A stretch of 33,948 nt of DNA from Gnetum montanum (lineage: Eukaryota; Streptophyta; Gnetopsida; Gnetales; Gnetaceae): positions 172,925 through 206,872 of the forward strand of contig MNCI01016414.1 of assembly GCA_015680685.1 (NCBI GenBank), in the 5' to 3' direction. A program made the translations under genes and the position numbers. Position 1 is the first letter of the stretch, and the number at the start of each line of letters is the position of its first letter. The notes under the pieces are model-generated. The model worked only from the letters and a program-made list of their open reading frames with translations. It searched no databases and was not told where the DNA came from. Positions 31,191 to 33,948 of this stretch are shown in pieces.

Positions 31191-32967
31191 ACTGAATGAA
31201 AACTCGTCCTCGAGTTCCTTACAAAATATTGGGAAGGTATGGGATTATTGAATCAAATGGAACTAATGGGATGACATGTGAACGGATCATCATTACAAGA
31301 CTCAACAAAACTAGTGTTCATGACAACAAAGAGAACACCTTTTACATTTGACATCAGGCCTTAGTTGGTATCTAAGAAAGAGAGAGAGAAAGAAGTGTTG
31401 CTGCTGTCAACGCCAAGATTGTGCCTTTCGTTGTCCATCTATAAGTGCGCCATCGATCTTGCTCCTTGCCTAGCTGCTTTAGTACTGCTCCATTCCAAGT
31501 GTTTCCTCTAGATCCAATCCATTGTTGCATGATTGCCATCTGCACAAACAACACAGTCTTGTATTAGCAAGGGTAAATGAATATCAATGCAGTTGATACC
31601 TTGCCTTAGTGAAAGGTCAATTGGCTGGGTTGTGGTATGGCTAATTGCGAATCTGAAGATATAATAATGATGACTACCGAAGGTGTAGGGGCTAGGAGAA
31701 AATCGAAAAAATTGGGCCCTGTACCCCCATGACTAATCGCGAACCTCCGGTAGCGGGAGAATGGAAAAAGAAAAGGAATAAGAAAGAGGAAGAAAAAGAG
31801 ACAACTATAACGTCGATGAAATGCATGTCAAGATGGAAATGAACAAAAATAAAATAGATTGCAAAAATGTTAGGGAAAAGAGATTAACTGGTGCACCAAA
31901 TAGGAATGTCAGTGGGTCCTCCTCAAAGCAGGCTCATGCCCTTGATGCCCTGACAAACCCACATTCAAAGAGTCTGTAGGCTCTAGGAATGTCGTTTGGA
32001 ATAAGAGTTAAAGTCTTAACCACGAGAATTTACCTAAAAGAAAACAATGCATCAACTAAAATATACACTAATGATACAACCGGCAATGAGGTGAACAATG
32101 GAGAGAAGGGTGGAGAGAAGAGAATGGAATGGAATCTCAAGAACAAGGTGGTATACAACCCCTTGTGTGTTTCATGATTAATGTGACTTGACAAATCTCA
32201 TTCCAACTCTGGCCTCAAACCAACCACATCCAATGAGTTCGCATCAATGCATTTGGCCAAACCTTCCTCTTGAATAACAATAATGCCTTCACCCAAGAGC
32301 CACCACCATTCCGACGAAACGAAGGAGAAGAGAATGGGAAGCGAGGAGGGCTTTAGTTAGAGGGAACTTGTTTATTTTAGTTCCATAACCAGTGCTTGTA
32401 GCCCAAATGATTAGTTTGTCTAAGGGGTGTGCTTTGAATTCTCACTTTCTTTTCTTTTTTCTTTTTGTTGTTTTATGTGTTTATGCATGAGAACCACACC
32501 ATGCAAAGACTTCTTATTTTTATTGGCTCAGCTTCCCGATGATTGGGTAACGTCGAAGCAGTAAGAAAACTTAAGAAGAAAACATCCAAGCACCCAAGAG
32601 AATGGCCAACACAAATGCATCAAGTTCCCTTGAAGTCACACCCTTTTCAAGCCTTGAGTCCTTCCTTAGTTTGAGAAGTACCTAGTCACCAATTCTTTAT
32701 AGTTCTTATTAGAAAGGGACTGTACATTTCCAAGCCAAGAGAGACCATAGAACTTGTGGATGTATGGATGAAGTGGACTCATTTCTTACCATATCAAAAG
32801 AGACATACCTTAGTATCAACATCATAACTTAAAGGTAAAAATCAAACATTAGCAACTAAGTGGAAAAACAGTTCATACCATCATGAAGAACATTTATTGG
32901 GTGACAAACTTACAAGATGGATAAAACAAACACAAACACACAAAAAATGGAAAAATATAACAACGTT
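31191..32967 (-). other. Non-coding 3' region of R3
   Basis: Blocks around 31890-31960, 32290-32370 and 32400-32520 match R1 (3960-4040, 3560-3640, 3420-3500) in the same element orientation. The additional ORF present in R1 (4592-7480) has no counterpart. The segment 31200-31350 matches R1 7500-7690. A second TACCCCCATGACT occurs at 31722-31734, identical to the polypurine-tract region at 31181-31193. A purine-rich AG run lies at 31375-31395. Confidence 0.68.
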
Positions 32968-33179
32968 GTGAAACAAAAACAAGAAAAGTTAAAGAAATTT
33001 GTAAAACAAAAACTTGTAAAACAAGAATGTGTTAAACAAAAACGCGTAAAACAAAAATGTGTAAAACAAAAACTTGTAAAACAAGAATGTGTTAAACAAA
33101 AACGCGTAAAACAAAAATGTGTAAAACAAAAACTTGTAAAACAAAAAGATGTAAAACAAAAATGGTAAAACAAAAACTT
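32968..33179. repeat. Tandem array: 15-bp unit in a 60-bp higher-order repeat
   Basis: The unit is GTAAAACAAAAACTT and variants (…AGAATGT, …AAACGC, …AAATGT). Four variants form a 60-bp block, and two blocks, 33001-33060 and 33061-33120, are identical. Edge units are more diverged. On the element strand it is TTTTGTTTTAC repeats, placed just after the pol tail, where R1 has an irregular T-rich stretch (2813-2985). It is open in both strands only because the unit is a multiple of three. Confidence 0.92.
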
Positions 33180-33948
33180 AAAAGAACTGAGGGCCTCCAA
33201 TGATCAGCATAGGTGGCCATCCATGACTGAATTGCAAGGGAGAGATCCAAAATAATAAGCGCCTATTTGAATTTCTTAGAAGTGCCCAACTTCTCCCCAT
33301 TGATGTTCTTAGATTAAGGAGTGGAAGTCGGTGACGTTCATACTCCAATGTATCTATGCCTTCATTGTTGGCATGAGGTGTTCCCCCAGCTTGTTCCATG
33401 CATATTGGGTTGCTCTTTCGACTAGCTATCAACCATGGGATGTCCACTACTTGTGTGGTTGCTACATATAGGCACTTTTGTATGTCGATGTCTTGTGCAC
33501 ACCGATTGCATGCAGGTAATGTTAAACTCCGCATTACCCATGATTTCTGCATGCAATGGCACCCTGTGTCACTATATGCGATGCATGGAACTTTCTTCTT
33601 CTCAATCTTTCCAAAAGTATTTTTCTTGGATATTTTGAGGGAAAGATTGCGGATTCCTAGGTGTGCATCAATTGTGCTAAGCCATGCCCTTCCCATTATT
33701 ATCGGGAAGTCCCATTTGTCATTATTTATTTGGATCACCAAGAAATTAGCTGGGTATGACCAACCACCTATGGTGGTAAAAATGTCTTCAACCTATCCCA
33801 AAGGAACAGTGATGGACTGGTCAGCTAGCTTTAAGCGAATATTGCTCTTCTTGAGTGGAGGCAAGTTCCAGGTTTTATACAATTCTTGTGAAATTAAGTT
33901 GACTCCAGAGCCTGAGTCAAGAAGAGCCTTATGAGGTTCATTCCCAGT
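33180..33948 (-). pseudogene. pro: Protease joined to pol C-terminal tail (internally deleted Ty3/gypsy polyprotein)
   Basis: On the - strand the frame reads HKALLDSGSGVNLIS (DSG at 33918-33910), WNLPPLKKSNIRLKLADQS, one stop (after TVPLG), then GGWSYPANFLVIQINNDKW and FPIIMGRAWLSTIDAHLGIR. It stays open for 187 codons to 33178. Its last 30 codons (RRLLFWISPLQFSHGWPP) align with the pol end in R1 (RHLIFWIFSFQLNHGRDGHP, about 2720-2785). Between them lies a Cys-containing linker of unknown origin (about 33620-33300). RT and integrase are absent. The retropepsin identity is firm; function is doubtful because of the stop. Confidence 0.85.

Larger units (their letters stand above)
30355..33948 (-). 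mobile_element. Ty3/gypsy element R3, - strand, 3' part with internal deletion
   Basis: Read from 33948 downwards the order is protease, pol C-terminal tail, T-rich tandem array, non-coding blocks shared with R1, polypurine tract and 3' LTR. RT, RNase H and integrase are missing between protease and tail, and the additional ORF after pol is missing too. Such a copy would need another element's enzymes to move. The 5' part lies outside the window. Confidence 0.85.

Noticed and set aside
32917-33168. Lys/Gln-rich repeat protein (VKQKCVKQKL...) or its antisense FCFTHFCFT repeat
   Set aside because: Both arise because the 15-bp unit is a multiple of three; it is a non-coding array inside a retroelement.

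Overview
The window reads as nuclear DNA of a seed plant. It holds one intact multi-exon gene on the + strand among old, stop-ridden retrotransposons. The long transposon-bearing intron and the density of decayed LTR elements fit a large gymnosperm-type genome, but that is an inference; no marker here fixes the species.

The gene (18087-27999, +) is an ALMT-family (aluminium-activated malate transporter) anion channel. Six exons join through canonical GT-AG introns into a 556-residue protein with the N-terminal six-helix region, the WEP motif and the conserved C-terminal segment. Intron 1 is 7.1 kb and contains an antisense, 5'-truncated LINE (about 20764-24135).

Left part (1-14821): the 3' end of an LTR is joined to the pol region of a Ty3/gypsy element (Tat/Athila-like) on the + strand. 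It continues through a T-rich non-coding stretch, a long additional ORF after pol, a polypurine tract and a 3' LTR. That LTR is split by a second insertion (8098-14325), bounded by a 5-bp duplication (GATAA). The insert is unusual because its two LTRs are inverted. It runs LTR-PBS-gag on the + strand to about 10324, then pro-gag-PBS-LTR on the - strand. Both outer ends are therefore U3 ends.

Middle (14822-18086): AT-rich sequence with local tandem duplications, then the upstream region of the ALMT gene, which contains a G-box. Right part (28000-33948): a LINE ORF1 remnant and the start of ORF2 (+), cut off by the LTR of a third, - strand Ty3/gypsy element of the same family. In that element the protease runs almost directly into the C-terminal tail of pol, so RT, RNase H and integrase are missing. 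It also carries a 15-bp/60-bp tandem array and lacks the extra ORF.

The retroelement copies form one family: LTR ends TGATGA...TCATCA, tRNA-Asp-type PBS, tandem palindromic U3 repeats upstream of a TATA box, and conserved non-coding blocks downstream of pol. No tRNA, rRNA or CRISPR array was seen.
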